Under the pieces are notes generated by a model, which saw only the letters and a list, made by a program, of their open reading frames with translations, was not told the origin of the DNA and did not search any database. From Haplomitrium mnioides (taxonomy: Eukaryota; Marchantiophyta; Haplomitriopsida; Calobryales): DNA of 32,758 nucleotides. The stretch covers positions 27,151 through 59,908 of the forward strand of contig JBNGIS010032964.1 of the NCBI GenBank assembly GCA_049999725.1, in the 5' to 3' direction. The position numbers were made by a program, and so were the translations under genes. Below, piece after piece: positions 10,068-19,690 of this stretch (within the stretch, counting starts at the first letter, position 1; every line of letters begins with the position of its first letter).

Positions 10068-10751
10068 ATTTTCAGCCACTCTCGCTGCTGTCGATCGTCA
10101 TGTGTCTGAGTTTTGCACAACCCAATAGGGAGACAGATGCCTTTGCTATTGGTAGGAAACAATCTTGCAAACATCGAGTCCCAAGTATCTCCTCTTGCCC
10201 TCATTCTATCCATCAACAAAAGGTCTGCAGCTCCTCGCTTCTTCTCTCACTACAAAATCAACATCAAAAGCCATAGAGGCTGCAACACACGCACTGCCAT
10301 CAAGCTTCTTCGGCTTCCTTTGGGTTGCTAAAAATAGGCAAATGGTTTTTTCTTACCACCCTTCATTACATGCTTCGGTGTGTCATCTAACAAACACATT
10401 GTCGCAATCCTTTCATGCAATCTTCACAATGATACTTGATGCATAAATTTCTCTACTCACATTCACCAACCACGATAGTCCAATCTCAGTGCCATTGTCG
10501 CAACACCTCTAAACTCCACTAAACTCCTTTCTCCATCGAATTCTCGCATGCCTTCATTGTCTTCAATTACTTCAATCTTATGTGTTCTGTTCTGACATAT
10601 GGTAGAATAGCACTTTCCTATAGCTAGAAGACGCAACTTTGTTGTTCACCTACAATTGTGTTCCTTCTTGTGCTCCAACAAAACTCTTCTAGAAGCTTCT
10701 TCAATCGCCTACCTTGTGACCTAACACTAGACCACTAGGTAAACTAGGTTG

Positions 10752-11720
10752 GTGTCACTCCCTATTGTGGTCAATAGCTGAGTTGAGATCCTCATGCTGG
10801 TCAGACACCTCTCAGTTGTGGAAAGAGATATGGCAGGCTTGGTTGGTGCTCAAAAGATTTATCAAACAAAAAGCTCTTGAATCCTTTGAAGAACTGTCCA
10901 ACATTAATATATGGTTGTGTAAACTGGGAGTAAATTCACTCCTAGTGGCAAACAATAGTTGGTGAGCATTAAGATGGTCTCAGGTAGGGATCAACGTGAT
11001 TGGGGACCTATGGAATTGTCAAACATATGAGTTCTTGAATGGAAGAAGGCACAAGGACGCTACCAGCTTCACAAAAAGCATGAGTGTTACTGGCATGGTC
11101 TGATAGCAAAGATCCCTAAAAGATGGATATCACGCCTCTTGGAGGGGCCAAGACACATACGAAAAGGAGACTAGACCAAAGTTTTCATGTCTACACAAAA
11201 TGCTCACCCGATTGCAATGTCCTTATGGAGTGCTGATACTGATCTGAAAGTGGGCATCCTAACTCAGGCCTCTTCGCTCCTCCTTTCATGCACATGGTTC
11301 TTTGTCACCTCTATATCTACTGTGCTGACCAAAGGAAATCAACCTCAGCTTCCTCCTTCAATGATTATGAGGAAAATGAGAGTTTGCACAGTGCCTAAAG
11401 GTCAGAATTTTGAGTATGAACTACTTCCCTTCTTTATCGAAGAGGGAGACAAGGACCCTAGAATGTGGGTCTGGAATGATAATTGCTCCCTCAGTTGCTA
11501 CTCCACCAAGAAAGGTTGTCGGTTCATCCTAGACCGGCCATCTACAATAGTTTCGGTTTTGGACCGCTAGAAAGCACACAATCTGATCAACTCTACACAC
11601 TCCTCCAGATGGACTGATATATGGTACGCAAGCATATCAACAAAAGATGCCTCATTAATGCGGCTTATTGTCCAAAGAGGTGTGCAAGTTGGGAGTGTGA
11701 GAGCATAGTTCTTGACAGAA
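10752..11720 (+). pseudogene. LINE ORF2, post-RT region, broken
   Basis: Coding-like frames resume with 'LLWSIAELRSSCW' and 'LWKEIWQAWLVLKRFI', then 'INIWLCKLGVNSLLVANNSW', a stop, 'RWSQVGINVIGDLWN' and, after shifts, 'SVTGMVC' and 'RFILDR' near 11519-11536. The order 'LW..W..W' then 'N..L....' then 'G....GDLW' fits the region between RT and the C-terminal zinc finger of plant L1 ORF2. The final recognisable piece, 'RWTDIWYASISTKDASLMRL' plus 'IVQRGVQVGSVRA' (about 11600-11700), corresponds to the 'K...WR+....+PVG.+A' segment just before the zinc-binding motif. The part between 'FLGIPFS' and this point is missing, so DNA was lost when the 7.0-10.75 kb insert arrived or later. Confidence 0.65.
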
Positions 11721-13098
11721 GGTTAGAAACAGCTTGAAGGAGTCTCTTCTGCGCAGTGGAGTGAGAGGCAAATGGTAAAGCTTCAAGTTTTGGGCTAATA
11801 AGTGTAAAGTTGTCACAATATAAGGATCAAAGGATATTTTGGGATGTAGTTGAAAAGGAGAGAAGACTGATCTACAAGGAAGTTGGTATTTCTCAATGAA
11901 GAAAATTTATTTATCTTTTGTTTTGTAAAACTAATCTAAGTGTTGAGGGCCAGCCAACCCCTATCTATCTATTTCTATTATATGTATTGGTGGACAGCTT
12001 GCCCAGGAGCCAAGTGAAGAGTATCGATGGAAGCCGGTGCCCTAAACTAGGTCCGTCTAGGGGCAAGGAAGATAAGCGGTGACCTTACACCCCGATGGGG
12101 CTGCCTCTCGAAAGGAAGGAAGTGTGAATTGCTTATATGGTGCTTTTAAGTTATTAAGAAGTACTGATGGGATATTTGGAAGTGACTGGGGAAGGCCACC
12201 TGTTACGAAGTGTTCGAGTGAGAACTGGTTGGATCACGGTTGGGAATCCGCGTCGATGGAGAAATTTTCAGCTCCGCAGTGTAGATTCGCAGGAATGGTG
12301 GAATTTTGCCCCGAATTGAGAACAAGTTGGATAGGAAAAAATTTTGCAATGATTGTTCTTTGGAATTGAATTTTGATGTTGACTCAAAAATAGCAGTTTG
12401 CTGGCGCAATTGGTTGTTTGGATCATGGAACAGAAATATGTGCAAGATTCCAAAGATGAGGAAGAATGCCTTGCAAAGATTTTTGAGTGTGAGTACTGAG
12501 TGAAGATTTTCTATGGAAAATTAAACTTTGCGATGAAGGATCTGTTGCGAATGACCTATAAAGGGCCCCTTTTGAATCTGAAGATGAGAAGAGATGAGTG
12601 AATAAATAATTTGCGGGGGAATGTGTCTTACTGAAGAATCGGCTTCGAATTAATTATGGGTGAAAAAGGAGTCGGTTGCAGTGAAGGATTCCGTTGAGTT
12701 AAAGAAAATGCATTGGAGATCCTCCGAGATGAAGGCCAATATCAAAGCAAATGTAAAGAAAGAGTTCCATGAAAATATTCTTGCGGAAATTGATTAGCTA
12801 CAAGGGAGAAATCGTCTTGCGAGGAAAGAGAGTGTGCTGAGATCCTTGGTGTGATAAAGCCTTAGTGTTAAAAGATCTGTGGTGAAGAAGCAATCTGTGC
12901 GCGAGAGCTTGATGTGAAAGTTCTATGAGTGGGAAGGGAATTGAGCAGAAGTCAATCAGATCAGAGAGGAAGTGATCAGCAACGAAATTTCGCTATGCAA
13001 AAACTATTTGAATCGGAAGGAATTAAAATTTCAAAAGGAATAAGTAAGATTGAAGCGAGCGGAATAAGATCCAAAGGGTCCGTAGTCCAAAGAAGGTG

Positions 13099-13300
13099 TC
13101 GGAACTGCATCTTTCGATGTGGGGTGCTCCGATTAAGGGGGTTCCGATCCGTCTTTCGATGCGGGATACCCCGGTTAAAAGGGTTCTGATCAGTATCCGT
13201 GTGGGGATCCGAAGTGGAGATCTCCGGGTAAGTTGGTTCCGTGTGGGGTTTCGAAGTAGAGATCCATAGCTAAGAAGGTTCCGTTCCGAGGTGTTCGACG
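13099..13300 (+). repeat. Degenerate 42-53-bp tandem repeat, 4 copies
   Basis: Copies start at 13099, 13142, 13184 and 13237 (lengths 43, 42, 53, 42), with a partial fifth from 13279. Shared core: TTCCGAT...TTTCGATGTGGGG followed by a CCGGTTAAGGGG-like end. The same unit is seen in element A near 19358-19425 and 19912-20010. Confidence 0.75.
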
Positions 13301-13544
13301 GAAGGATAATTGGTGAAACAACGATGAAATTAAGCAGTGATGGATGAAATGGTGATTTGTCGGTGTTCTATGCAAAAAGGATTATTGCGGAAGAGCAAGT
13401 GAGGAGAGAAGTTTGAAGCGCAAATTGGTGATTTATTGTGGTTTCAGTGTACAAGACAAATCGAAAGTTTGAAAGTTTGAAAGGGTGAAACAGCTACTTG
13501 GTGGAATTCGAAAAGTTCAAAATTGAAAGGGAGATGAAGTGAAG

Positions 13545-13690
13545 AGTTAGTGAAAGCTCAAAAATTAGCATAAGAACAATTGCTAGTAATTAGTTCTTAT
13601 GGCGAGCAGAGTTAGTTTAAGTTAGTGAAAGCGTGTTGCTTAGCTTAAGAACACACTGTGAGTTGTTAGTTCTTATTGGAAACTTAGTGA
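13545..13690 (+). repeat. Two direct repeats, each with a TAAGAAC/GTTCTTA hairpin
   Basis: Two segments of about 76 bp each begin with GTTAGTGAAAGC. Each contains an inverted pair: TAAGAAC 13571-13577 with GTTCTTA 13593-13599, and TAAGAAC 13646-13652 with GTTCTTA 13669-13675. The loops (15 and 16 nt) differ in sequence while the stems are unchanged, which may reflect conserved pairing. Confidence 0.6.
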
Positions 13691-14814
13691 GGGAAAGTTA
13701 GCACGTAGAGAAGTAAGTTAGTTTAGTTTGGAGCTATTGTGACTGTTATTATCAGTCGTGCAGGATAGGGGGTATAAGCCTGTTGGCAAGCTCATATTCT
13801 GTGGGTTGTCTCATTTTACATATGTGCTTCAAGTAAAGATTGTGAGATTCTTGTCTGTGAGGTCCCCTGCTCTTGGTGGAAATTGCAGATTCAGAAGGAG
13901 CAGTTTGATGAAGGAACAAAGAAATTGAAGTAAGAGTTGATTGGTGAATGTTTTGCAGGTTTGCAATTGAAGAAATCAGTTAGATTGCATTAGAGAAGTG
14001 CATGTCAGGGGGTACCTGAGTGTGTTCTGCTGGTGGGTCTAGGTTTTGAAGTTCCAGATTGTGATTTGTGGGAGGTTCAGTGGCAAATCAATTCTGCTTT
14101 AAGCTTTGTTCTGTTCTATATGTGTATGTGGGTTAGTTTGTTAAATCTTAAGGAGAGAACCTTTTGTGACTCTCTAGTTAGTGGATACTGGTTGGTGGGT
14201 TGCAGTAGACCAAAGAGTGCTCAAGATTGTGTGTGCCTATGGAATAGGTGGGCATTTCACAAACAAACAGAGTAGTGGGTGGTTGGAGGAACAACAAGTG
14301 GATGTGAGATCAGGAGGGTCATTCCATAGCTGAGTTCTCATCATCAAGCTCTGGGATATATTGGGTTGGAATGGCATGAGTATCTAGTTTGAGGGAAGTG
14401 AGGTGAAGTAATGAAGGTAACCACTGGAGTGTTGGTTTGAGAGTTTCAAGAAAGTTGGGTAATTGGTTGCTTGGGGACTTCTCTGATACACCTTCAAGTT
14501 TAAAATCAACCTCTCCATCAACTTTCTTATCTTAGAAATGTCAATCATACAGTTTGAGTAATTCTTGGCTTTTGTTCTATTATATTGAGTAGTAGAAGTG
14601 GTTTGTGTGTATGGTTTTGTGGAGAAATGGTGGTCAGACCTAGAGTGGAGAGAGATCCATCTCTGAACTGATAGAGTGCAGTTTTAGAACTCTATAAAGA
14701 ATATGGAAAGTTGGTAAAAGTAGAGCAGATTTCTATATAGATCTTACATGGTTCAATCTTTGGATGTGCTTTTCAGGGCTGGAGTGCCACTGCTGTGCTA
14801 CGACATGGAGCTTC

Positions 14815-14838
14815 AAAAAAAAAAAAAAAAAAAAAAAA
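14815..14838 (+). repeat. A(24) homopolymer inside LINE
   Basis: Twenty-four A residues separate upstream sequence from the LINE zinc-finger segment. It may be the 3' poly(A) tail of a retroposed insert, or an expanded A microsatellite. No target duplication flanking the tract was recognised. Confidence 0.8.
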
Positions 14839-15116
14839 GAGAAGCATGGCTTTGAGATTGATGCTCGATGTGTTTGCTGCAAGGAGGATTTATTGGAAGA
14901 CTTCATTCACTATTTTTGGCTTTGTCCTAGAATCAACACTATCTGGAAGTGGGCAAGAAATATCATTAGCAGGTTAGTGTTCTCCATTTGGGAGAATACC
15001 AATAGGTGGAAGCCAACATGACAGCAATGCATCCTAAGTGACAGAATTCCAAAGGCTCTCGTCGTAGCGCAAGAGATCTGGTCCCTACCAAGAGGAACAA
15101 TACTTTACTCCATGGA
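14839..15116 (+). pseudogene. LINE ORF2 C-terminal zinc-finger segment (zf-RVT-like)
   Basis: The frame reads 'KHGFEIDARCVCCKEDLLED' then 'FIHYFWLCPRINTIWKWARN'. This is the CX2C...H...C pattern of the zinc-binding domain (zf-RVT) that follows RT in plant LINEs, where the usual form is 'C..C....E...H.FW.CP....+W.W'. Further on, 'IPKALVVAQEIWSLPRGTIL' followed by YSMD resembles the 'W.L+RG..LW' segment after the finger. The coding sequence is cut at 15116 by the 5' LTR of element A. Downstream LINE sequence is not found beyond element A. Confidence 0.7.
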
Positions 15117-15556
15117 TGTTGGGATCTATTTCCCTTCTTTGTACAAGGTGATTGAGTCCAGATTTGGGCTCTGAAGTATGTTTTGGAATTTATTCAGCAG
15201 CAAGTCTATTCACCTGTGTGTGTGCCCTTGAGAAATGCATGTGAATGAGCAAGGGGGCTGCTGAATGACTCACCAAGAGGCCAGAATCAGATGCTCTGGT
15301 CTATCTGCCCCTGTCTTCCAAGTGGCACCTTTCGAGGTTAAGGCCTGAAGAAGGGGTGTGACCTGCATCTGTGGGCACTAGAGTTGTGTGCTTGGGTTTT
15401 GTTGAGGGTTGTGCAGCACTCCAGAGTTGGTAAGTAGAAGTTGGGGTTCATTCGGTGCAAAGCCCCTCCCATAAAACGTCCCGAAACACTAAGTCAGCTC
15501 TTAAGTGGGGTAAACTCTGTCGGAAAAGAGTTAAGGCTCTGACCAGGGGGCTGACA
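15117..15556 (+). repeat. Element A 5' LTR (440 bp)
   Basis: It is identical to the LTR at 22204-22656 except for five substitutions, all transitions (I counted them by eye), and a 13-bp tandem duplication absent here. It starts TGT and ends ACA. The low divergence (about 1.1%) points to a fairly recent insertion relative to the decayed LINE it sits in. Confidence 0.95.
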
Positions 15557-15569
15557 TTAAAGAAATTTT

Positions 15570-15588
15570 TGGCGATCACGGCGGGACA
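15570..15588 (+). other. Primer-binding-site-like sequence
   Basis: TGGCGATCACGGCGGGAC lies 13 nt after the 5' LTR. It resembles in outline the TGGCGCCG...CGGGGA binding sites that plant Gypsy elements use for tRNA priming, but with several mismatches and unusual spacing. Tentative. Confidence 0.3.
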
Positions 15589-15996
15589 AAAGAATTCTGG
15601 AAAATTAATCTTGCATTAATTTGTTAAACTGGAGTGGAGCAAGGAAAAGTGTCTGGAATTCTGGGAGCAGCCTAGCACCAGAAATGGAAGAAGACCAGAA
15701 GGAGGGAAAAGGTTTGCAAAGACCTGAGAACAACCTAAGACCAAGTTATCGTCTTGCCAAGGAGTAAAATTTTTCCTCTTCATTGAGAGAATGGGCCATT
15801 ACCGTACCCGAAGGAAAAGACGGGCTAAGAATGTGTCTGAATACTTTTTTGATAGTTCCAGTAGCAATGAAGACACAGAGTAGAGCTGTAACGGTCACTA
15901 ACTTTAGTAAGCACAAACTAAAAATGGAGACAACTAGATCTAAAAAGCTATCACTAAGTTAGAGTGTTAAAAAGCGAGTGCTATTATAGAGAGAGT

Positions 15997-16174
15997 GACA
16001 CGTGGCAAGAGGAGAGAAAGTCAATGAATTAAAGTAAAGGAAAGGCTACTTTAGAAGAGGATAAGGACACGTGGCAAGCGGAGGATTAAAGCAAATAGAA
16101 GGTTCTAAGATAAGGACACGTGGCAGAAGAAGAACTAAAGAGAAATGGAAGGTTCTAAGATAAGGACACGTGGC
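15997..16174 (+). promoter_or_regulatory. Four GACACGTGGC boxes (G-box/ABRE-type) in element B LTR
   Basis: GACACGTGGC occurs at 15997-16006, 16066-16075, 16115-16124 and 16165-16174 (spacing 69, 49 and 50 bp), inside an A/G-rich unit of about 50 bp. The core CACGTG with GGC is the plant G-box/ABRE bound by bZIP and bHLH factors. A TATATAAAG box follows at 16304-16312. The arrangement would suit an enhancer array in U3 responding to abscisic acid, stress or light; the response itself is inference. Confidence 0.7.
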
Positions 16175-16303
16175 AGAAGGAGAATAAAAGTAAAGGGTGG
16201 TCCAATCAATGAAAGAGGAAAAAAGGGTGGTCCAATTAGAGGAGGATAGAAAAGGAACCAATGGGGTTTCGCCACCTATGTAAGCAAAGTACTTCTAAGT
16301 TAG

Positions 16304-16312
16304 TATATAAAG
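16304..16312 (+). promoter_or_regulatory. TATA box of solo element B LTR
   Basis: TATATAAAG lies 130 bp after the last G-box and 117 bp before the LTR end. The equivalent in the 3' LTR is at 25769-25777. Confidence 0.65.
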
Positions 16313-16653
16313 AAGGGAGAGTGCCTTGTTGGGCATCTCTTACCTTGTGGGTTCTTGAAGTCCTTTATGCGCTACTCTTGTATGTGTTTGTGCTAATTTT
16401 GGTGTGTGATGTATGTGTGTAGTGTTACAAGAGCTCTGCATCCACCTCGGAAAGTGACAGCGAGTCTGACAGCAGCAACTCTGATAATCAAAGATCTTCG
16501 AGAAGGAAGAAGCAAAGAAGGAAGCGAAAGATCAAAAGGGTTGCGAAAGAAGCGGAAGCTCACTTAGCGGAATTGAGGGCAAAGATGGAGGCAATGCAGG
16601 ACCTTCTTGCGAGCAGCATGGCAAATCTAAAGGAAGCTGAACAATCAGATGAA

Positions 16654-16912
16654 TGGGCCGCAACCGGACCACCGAGAAGGATTGTTATGGTGTGCTGGAA
16701 TTGTGGTCAGCCTGGACACGTTTCCTCCAACTGCCCGGAACCATGGGGGCAGAAGTATGAGCACCCCATCATCACAACACAACCAGATGGGTGGGTCGCA
16801 ACCAGACCCACGAAAATAGTGATGGTGTGCTGGAATTGTGATGAGCCTGAACATGTGTCGGCCAACTGCCTGGAACCATGGGGGAAAAAGAATGGGTATC
16901 CAATTGCCATAT
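16654..16912 (+). repeat. Duplicated zinc-knuckle module, period 135-138 bp
   Basis: Two in-frame copies (from Trp codons at 16654 and 16792) each encode 'W.AT.P...IVMVCWNC' plus a CX2CX4HX4C knuckle and 'C.EPWG.K'. The second copy replaces both loop glycines (GQPGH to DEPEH). It arose by tandem duplication of about 46 codons. Confidence 0.85.
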
Positions 16913-19357
16913 AGTCCCAGTATGAAGAGGAGGAAGCAGCCTGGATAAAGGAAGAAACCTCTATCTCAGAGGATTGTTGTCAAGAAAGGGCCAATGCAAA
17001 ATCCAAGTCCCACAAGAAGGGCAAGCACAATAAGGGCAAGCACGAGAAAAGGGGAAAGGCTAAGAAGCGTAGGAGTCGATTGTCTAGAAGTGACTCTGAA
17101 TACGAGGAGGAACACTCCACCTGGTTCTACCGGACACAACAGGAAGAGGTGGGAGAACTGCAGGAGGCTTGGGAGGCAACCCAAGAGAAGACTGTGGTCA
17201 AAGAGTTGGGAGAATTGGGTGATAGCTTGGAGGTGACTTCCGAGGGAAGGGAAGACAGGGAGGACCTGAGGCATGTCCCAGAGCAGCAATTACTAAGTGA
17301 TCCAAATGAGCTCCAAGAGACGGGAGCATCCCAGGTAGCAGTGCAGAATCTTACTCCCTACATCATTCGGGCTGAGGTGGAAGAATCTGAACCACAAGAA
17401 GAGGAGTCCGTGAACCTGTCAGTAGACCATGAGAGGACCCAACCAGCCCTAAAAGGGGAGTACTCAACGGAACCTCAACCCTTGCAAGAGGAGGAGCTGC
17501 TAGATGACCAACCTCGGCCGAGCCCCGAGCCTGAGCTAAAAGCGGAGGCTACATCAGTGTACCCAGGGGAGGGCTGTCAGGACGAGCAACTGCATAGTGT
17601 AGTTGAGTTAGAACCCCCTCAAGTGGAGAAAGTAAGGCCAACCGAGATAGCAGGTTGCATCCAGAAGGACCAATCTCGGCCGAGCCCTGAACCTGAGCTA
17701 AAAGGGGAGTGGAAACCTACCCTTCCAAGTGAGTACAGGCCTGAACCAGAAGAGCCGGTTGAGACAGACCTAGAGCAGGTCTTAACAGGGGAGTGGGAAG
17801 CTGCCCTGTCCATTTTGGATGAATGCAGGCTTGCAGAAGAGGACCAATGTGGGGCAGAGCAAGAGCAAGCCATAAAAAAGGAGTGCTCCACCAACAGCTT
17901 GCACGAGGACCAATGTTAAGACCTACGCCACGTTGAGGTGGAAGTTCCCCCACAAGATGAAGTGGAGAATCAGATTGGGGCGGACCTAGGGCAGGACATA
18001 GTAGAGGAGTCCTTCAATTTTGATTTGACTAGTGGCAGCCTCCAAGACCAGCCACCTTGTGCAACTCAAGGAGATATCCAGCAAGTGGGGGAGTGGAGGT
18101 TATTAGGGGTGGACGAGTGCAACCTTGAAGACCAGAAACTAGCCCATGTTGAAACTCAGCACCAGCTAGTGGAGAAAGTCGACACTATGGGAGGATGGCC
18201 AACTACCTCAAGGAAGCTAACCTCGAGCCTTGGCGAAAATTTGCCCAACACAGAGGAAGATATGAAGGGCAGCCCACCAGCACTGGCCCTTGTACAGTTT
18301 TGTTATGTTCCCCCACCAGTCATGTATAGTGGTTTTGTTTGTTCTTGTTTTGCTATGTTTACTTTTGGGGGATTTTTTGCGTTTCCCCCAAAGTGTCATG
18401 AGAAAGGCCAGCAGAGTGGCTTGAGGAAGAAGAACGGAAGGTGGCAGCCATGAGGGCCACAGATCTGGGTAGGCATCCAGCCTGAACCAGAATATGCTGA
18501 CTCAGCTTACATATGGGATCCATGCCAGAGTTAGCCATCAAGATAGTGTAGGATAGTGTAGTAGTTTTGGTCTGTTTGTTCCCGTGTTGTGTGAGTGGTG
18601 TGTAGTGTGGTGACCAGGTCGACAGGGGTACCCAGCAAGGAAGATCAGAGCAACGGCCACGGAGAAGCCCAAGGAAGTCAGAAGGAGGGAGGGTGTTTGC
18701 GGGGTCGCTGCACAATTAAAAGGGGAGTTATGTCGGCCGAGTGTGTCTGAGTTTTTTCATTTTTTGTGAATTCGCAGTTTCCAAGCCTGGTGGATTCCTT
18801 CAGTTTGTGTTAGCCTGTTGTGTTTTAGTGTATTTTATTGTTTTATTGTTGTTATGCCAACCTTGCACCTTTCTCCTCTCTCCCTCCTTTCTCATCTCTT
18901 CCTTTCTTTTCTGCCTTTCCCTGTGGATGTCATGAATCTTGCAAGCCAAGGAGGAGCCCTGTGGAATCCAGAGGAGTCAGGCAAGAAGGCTAGCAAGGGG
19001 ATCAAAGGAACTTGCAACAATGGGACAGAGGCAGGGCTGACAAGGGTGGGCGAGAACGGAGGAAGGGGGTGAAAGTCGCAAGGCAGAACGGAGGAGCCAA
19101 CAGTTTGGACCAGTGCAGCCTCAATCCGTCACCATTCGGGGCGCGCCATATCTTGATAGAGAGAAGAGCTCGAGGCGATTGCAAGGCAATTTAAATCGAA
19201 GACAATGAGGCTGAACTAAGGAAGAACAACCTTCGGGAAGTTAACCGACGGCCGCTGCACCGAGGAGTCCGTGGAGCGCCGCGGAAACGTGGCGGCTCCT
19301 GAGGGTCCAAAGGAACGAATGGACCAGCCTTCCTAAGTGGGAAGACCACTTAACGTG

Positions 19358-19425
19358 GTTCCGAAATGACTTCCGATGTGGGGCGGACTGGTTAACTTGG
19401 ATTCCAAAGCGGGTTAATTAAGCGG
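19358..19425 (+). repeat. 42-bp unit related to the 13.1-kb repeat
   Basis: This stretch reads GGTTCCGA..GACTTCCGATGTGGGG followed by a GGTTAACTTGGATTCC-like end. It is the same unit as that repeated at 13099-13300, here about one and a half copies. Confidence 0.6.
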
Positions 19426-19690
19426 GCGAAAGGGTGAGATGTGGAAGATTCGGACGCGAGGAAGGAGACTTTGAAAGTTCGAATTGGAAATCATCCGAAA
19501 GTTCGACATGGATCCGCAGCGTTCTTACAACAAACTTTCCCACAAGTCAGGTAAAGTAGACTTCTTCAATGTTCTTACAGAAAACTTTTCAATGCCTTAG
19601 TGAAGAGAAGGACTCAGTTCCTATTTCAAGGAAGGATGCCAAAATGAAGATAAGACGAGGTTTTACCTGAAGAACAAGGCGCAGAAGCAG

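Larger units (their letters stand above)
7013..10751 (-). mobile_element. Insertion in LINE carrying host-gene fragments
   Basis: The LINE ORF2 homology stops at about 7012 and resumes at about 10752. The intervening 3.7 kb reads on the minus strand: an LTR-like end at 7013-7327, then short broken frames, of which two are recognisable as pieces of unrelated plant genes (RHL1-like at 8795-9090, SF3B3-like at 9663-10067). Both point the same way as the LTR-like end. Chimeric cargo of this type is known from Pack-MULEs, Helitrons and LTR elements that copied cellular transcripts; the LTR-like terminus favours the last, but no 5' LTR, terminal inverted repeats or Helitron ends are seen. A 12-bp string, GTGTCACTCCCT, occurs at 7275-7286 and 10752-10763; whether it is a target duplication is unclear. 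Confidence 0.55.
11735..14814. other. LTR-element-like non-coding insertion, no gene seen
   Basis: No protein homology is seen. The segment separates two LINE ORF2 parts. At 11941 TGTTGAGGGCCAGCC could be an LTR start; a (TATC)n-like patch follows at 11961-11978. It holds the 42-bp tandem repeat at 13099-13300, whose unit recurs in element A, and two hairpin-bearing direct repeats at 13545-13690. The plus-strand sequence is G-rich and T-rich with long spans free of motifs, as in the untranslated part of a large non-autonomous LTR element. No matching pair of LTRs was found. Confidence 0.4.
15887..16429 (+). mobile_element. Solo LTR of element B, with 5-bp target duplication
   Basis: The 543-bp sequence begins TGTAACGG and ends AGTGTTACA, like the 3' LTR at 25342-25909. 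AGAGC flanks it on both sides (15882-15886 and 16430-16434), a perfect 5-bp target duplication. No internal element B sequence is adjacent, so a complete element was reduced to one LTR by recombination between its two LTRs. Removing the LTR and one AGAGC restores the gag frame around it. Confidence 0.95.
15791..18453 (+). pseudogene. Element A gag-like protein, twin zinc knuckles, three in-frame stops
   Basis: One frame starts at ATG 15791, is cut by the solo LTR 15887-16429, resumes in the same frame at 16432 and runs to TGA 18451-18453. It has only three stops (TAG 15881, TAG 16912, TAA 17917), about 700 codons. Order of regions: basic start; Ser/Asp/Glu-rich stretch (16435-16490); Lys/Arg patch and likely coiled coil (16500-16640, 'EAHLAELRAKMEAMQDLLAS'); knuckle 1 CWNCGQPGHVSSNC (about 16693-16734); knuckle 2 CWNCDEPEHVSANC (16828-16869); a His/Lys/Gly basic block (17000-17080); a long Glu/Pro-rich acidic region containing 'RPSPEPELK' twice, 162 bp apart; and a Cys/Phe-rich hydrophobic stretch (about 18318-18388). 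Knuckles and basic block imply RNA binding. No Ty3-type capsid motif is recognised. Function of the acidic region is unknown. Confidence 0.75.

Noticed and set aside
10690-10745. tRNA-like phrase TAGTGGTCTAGTGTTAGGTC (minus strand)
   Set aside because: It recalls part of a tRNA D-arm, but no anticodon arm, T-arm or acceptor stem can be formed around it.
14764-14977. Lys-rich peptides encoded across A(24)
   Set aside because: The poly-Lys run is just the A homopolymer; only the part after 14839 has LINE homology.
18741-19072. Hydrophobic Leu/Phe/Ser-rich frames as membrane proteins
   Set aside because: They arise from T-rich non-coding sequence in two phases at once; no start context or homology.
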